Shown: piece after piece, positions 5,633-6,391 of the stretch
How the letters are laid out: each line of letters opens with the position of its first letter
Position numbering within the stretch: the stretch's first letter is position 1
DNA from: an uncultured Burkholderiales bacterium
Lineage (GTDB): Bacteria > Pseudomonadota > Gammaproteobacteria > Burkholderiales > Burkholderiaceae_C
DNA: 6,391 bases
Assembly: GCA_903953985.1 (NCBI GenBank)
Contig: CAJBLW010000469.1
Coordinates: forward strand, 1-6,391
Reading direction: 5' to 3'
Notes under the pieces: generated by a model
What the model was told of the DNA's origin: nothing
What the model saw: the letters and a program-made list of their open reading frames with translations, nothing else
The model's database searches: none
Program-made: the position numbers and the translations under genes

Positions 5633-6391
5633 TCAAAATCGGGCACCAGCGACCAGACTGAGATGGTCACGGTCGATCTGCAGGTTGTATCGGCCACCGC
5701 TGTACCGGTGGTACTGAATCTCGCCAAAATAACGCCGCCCGAACTCCGCACGCAAAGCAGGCCTCAGCAGGGTTCGACCTTCGACGTAAAAACCGTCGTA
5801 TGAGTAGCCCCTGACATCCCGGGCCCACAACAAAGAAGGCGTCCAACTGACGCCCGAACCGGCCGGGGCATAGCGGGCCGAAGCCAGCATTCTCAGACCC
5901 CAGGCGCGCGATGAAATGTAACCCTCGTAGGTGCAGGTCTTGCCGGGCACGGCGTCCACACAGGCGGCCCCCCCGGTATAGGCTGCACCGTTGTAGGCCA
6001 AGGGCCGGCCGTAACGCAAAACCGCAGGATCTGGCAGACCTCGCACCTGGCTGACGCCGACTTCGGCTTGCAAGCTGATGCGCTCTGCGCCCAGGGTTTT
6101 TGGAAACACCGTGTCCAAGCCCAAGCTGCCCGTGGTCACGCCAAAACGGTCGTACGCGTCAAAGCTGGCCCCCACGGGCAAGGTGGTGATGCCCTTGTTC
6201 AGCGCCAGCACCGAAGCCGGGCTGCGGGAGACAAAGCTGGACAGCACGTCAAAAGCGTTCAAGGTGACGGGCTGATGCGGCCGGTAAGCCACTTCACCCA
6301 ACAGGCGCGTGGTCGGGGCCAGTTTTTTGGCAAAACTCAAGCCCAACAAAGACACATCTTCAGGATAGACCATGGCGTAGCTGACCGAGCG
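5633..6391 (-). CDS. DUF1302 family protein, C-terminal part (cut by window edge)
   Basis: The last 252 codons of a leftward gene that runs off the right edge. The frame stays open upstream of the Met at 6373 (RSVSYA precedes it), so that Met is internal. It is recognised as DUF1302 from YPEDVSLLGLSFAKKL, EVAYRPHQPV, the CTYEGYISSRAWGLRM segment, SLLWARDVRGYSYDGFYVEG and the ending GGRYNLQIDRDHLSLVAGARF (its last 20 residues are diagnostic). Alternating polar/hydrophobic stretches rich in Tyr, Arg and Gly, and the C-terminal Phe, fit an outer-membrane beta-barrel. Two cysteines in one loop (138 and 147 counted from the internal Met) may form a disulfide. DUF1302 genes often sit beside DUF1329 genes in loci for steroid or other hydrophobic compound breakdown, but the neighbour is outside the window. 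The stop lies 54 bp from that of the H-NS-like gene, with convergent orientation. Confidence 0.85.
   Translation of the reverse strand, partial: RSVSYAMVYPEDVSLLGLSFAKKLAPTTRLLGEVAYRPHQPVTLNAFDVLSSFVSRSPASVLALNKGITTLPVGASFDAYDRFGVTTGSLGLDTVFPKTLGAERISLQAEVGVSQVRGLPDPAVLRYGRPLAYNGAAYTGGAACVDAVPGKTCTYEGYISSRAWGLRMLASARYAPAGSGVSWTPSLLWARDVRGYSYDGFYVEGRTLLRPALRAEFGRRYFGEIQYHRYSGGRYNLQIDRDHLSLVAGARF

Overview
The window looks like a chromosomal segment from a betaproteobacterium of the order Burkholderiales, probably close to the Comamonadaceae. This is inferred from the protein families (a DUF3297 protein, a DUF1302 outer-membrane-type protein, an H-NS-like protein starting MASFQEL, a 7TMR-DISM sensor kinase) and from the GC-rich codon use of the outer genes. 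No rRNA, tRNA, CRISPR array or insertion sequence was seen.

Left part (48-2351): a 675-codon aconitase-superfamily hydratase is read rightward. Its small swivel (LeuD-like) domain comes before the large [4Fe-4S] (LeuC-like) domain in one chain. It converges, with only 15 bp between stop codons, on a small leftward DUF3297 gene.

Middle part (2442-5065, leftward): a two-gene two-component operon. The sensor kinase has a signal peptide, a periplasmic 7TMR-DISM-type sensor domain, seven membrane helices, a HisKA domain and an ATPase domain. The OmpR-type response regulator follows, starting at a TTG that overlaps the kinase stop codon (TTGA). A candidate terminator and a candidate promoter for the DUF3297 gene share the 90 bp after the regulator.

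Right part (5066-6391): an AT-richer 231-bp divergent region separates the kinase from a rightward 93-codon gene. That gene's N-terminal two thirds resemble Burkholderiales H-NS-like proteins, but it lacks the C-terminal DNA-binding motif. The divergent region holds two 12-bp dyad-like elements, inverted relative to each other and 11/12 identical. The right edge cuts a leftward DUF1302 gene, of which only the C-terminal part is present.

The most interesting unit is the two-component operon facing a gene for an H-NS-like protein without a recognisable DNA-binding domain. One hypothesis is that the regulator controls a modulator of H-NS silencing; this is inference only. The fused, swivel-first hydratase of unknown substrate is the second point of interest.
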